Source of the DNA: Candidatus Limnocylindrales bacterium
GTDB lineage: Bacteria; Desulfobacterota; Binatia; UBA1149; CAITLU01
Assembly (NCBI GenBank): GCA_035626395.1
Contig: DASPNR010000042.1
Span: 284,484-348,483, forward strand
Reading direction: 5' to 3'
Length of the DNA: 64,000 bases
Shown here: positions 63,534-64,000 of the stretch, piece after piece
Position numbering within the stretch: position 1 is the stretch's first letter
How the letters are laid out: each line of letters opens with the position of its first letter
Program-made: the position numbers and the translations under genes
Notes under the pieces: model-generated
Databases searched by the model: none
What the model saw: the letters and a program-made list of their open reading frames with translations, nothing else
What the model was told of the DNA's origin: nothing

Positions 63534-64000
63534 CCATTTCACCGCCCTCGACTGCATCGGTCCCTACGAGATCCTGAGCAGGCTGCCGGGAGCTCGCCTG
63601 CGGTTCGTGGCCAAGAAGGCAGGGCCGGTCACGGCCGACACGGGCATGTTGTCGATCGTCGCCGAAGCGGCGCTGAAGGACGTCAGCAGGCCCGACATCT
63701 TCCTCGTGCCCGGCGGGCCCGGCGACGAGGCGGCGGCGCACGACGCCGAGATCGTCGACTGGCTGGCGCGCGCGCACGAGACCAGCAAGTGGTCGACGTC
63801 GGTCTGCACCGGGTCGGTCATCCTCGGCGCCGCTGGCATCCTGCGTGGCCTGGATGCGACGACACACTGGGCGAGCGTGCCGCGCCTCGAGTCGTACGGA
63901 GCGCGTTACGTGCACGACCGCGTGGTGCAGCGAGGCAAGGTGGTGACCGCAGCCGGGGTCTCGGCAGGCATCGACATGGGACTGACGCTGGCGGCGCTGG
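63508..64000 (+). CDS. DJ-1/PfpI family protein (isonitrile hydratase-like), 3' end missing
   Basis: The gene starts at ATG 63508 with GGAG upstream and runs past the window end; 164 codons are visible. Conserved blocks are 'YDHFTALDCIGPYEIL', 'DIFLVPGGPG', the nucleophile elbow 'VCTGSVILGAAGILRG' and 'ATTHWASVPRLESYGA'. The order and wording match isonitrile hydratase InhA of Pseudomonas, but other DJ-1 proteins share these. It overlaps the upstream GlxA-type gene. Confidence 0.9.
   Translation, partial: MEICVVLYDHFTALDCIGPYEILSRLPGARLRFVAKKAGPVTADTGMLSIVAEAALKDVSRPDIFLVPGGPGDEAAAHDAEIVDWLARAHETSKWSTSVCTGSVILGAAGILRGLDATTHWASVPRLESYGARYVHDRVVQRGKVVTAAGVSAGIDMGLTLAAL

Overview
This 64 kb window is GC-rich, gene-dense chromosomal DNA with no insertion sequence, prophage, CRISPR array or RNA gene that I can see. 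The gene style points to a deltaproteobacterial-grade organism, most likely Candidatus Binatota or possibly Myxococcota. Evidence for this is the Cys-rich secreted proteins with dockerin-like 'SDALxVLRxAVG' modules, a MopE-type 'CNGLDDNCNG' motif, a DUF3604 protein with a lineage-typical C-terminal extension, and a three-gene sdhCAB operon with a single cytochrome b subunit. The taxon is an inference from family content, not from a marker gene.

Layout. 1-5.2 kb: end of an Fpg/Nei glycosylase gene, then a leftward run of pgm, an acyl-CoA synthetase and a phosphofructokinase with pyrophosphate-type active-site residues. 5.6-7.1 kb: a cytosolic histidine kinase/NarL regulator pair. 7.1-16.5 kb: a carbohydrate block, with a leftward MDR dehydrogenase, MscS-DEP channel, VOC protein and MGH1-like glycosidase, and a divergent GT4 synthase and GH57 amylase, separated by 43-bp tandem repeats. 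16.5-23.5 kb: class III cyclase-TolB-TPR protein, MFS transporter, tam, HbpS-like protein, an odd MIP channel and a GMC oxidoreductase. 23.6-29 kb: LysR-leuCD, then oxyR divergent from a Prx5-glutaredoxin fusion and dps, a textbook peroxide-response module. 29-32.7 kb: a dockerin-like secreted protein, GlsB-type protein, two gene remnants and an ATP-grasp-like orphan. 32.9-36.3 kb: sdhCAB. 36.4-45.5 kb: C-S lyase/aminotransferase, Baeyer-Villiger-type monooxygenase, amidohydrolase, dockerin-like protein, dienelactone hydrolase and an OmpR-type two-component system. 45.6-50.4 kb: a His-rich membrane protein, exported methyltransferase, Cys-rich secreted protein, amphi-Trp protein and a seven-repeat RCC1-like secreted protein. 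50.5-55.2 kb: a leftward DUF3604 / peptidyl-prolyl isomerase / HupE-UreJ cluster. 55.4-59 kb: tetR divergent from a membrane-anchored peroxiredoxin-like gene, MAPEG and two tandem GSTs. 59.2-64 kb: EF-P without the usual loop lysine, NDH-2, ChaN-like lipoprotein, GlxA-type regulator and a DJ-1/PfpI gene cut by the window end.

The strongest discovery candidate is at 56106-56849. An open frame of 248 codons is interrupted only by one TGA (56493-56495), exactly where a redox cysteine is expected ('RGHW-TGA-PFC'). The TGA is followed by a perfect 6-bp stem with a 5-nt loop whose geometry fits a bacterial SECIS. I read this as a selenocysteine-containing UxxC peroxiredoxin-like protein, controlled by the divergent TetR through a near-perfect palindrome next to its start. 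Other leads are the DUF3604/PPIase/HupE cluster, the recurring dockerin-like modules, the MIP channel with metal-ligand-rich tails, the MscS-DEP fusion and the variant EF-P loop.
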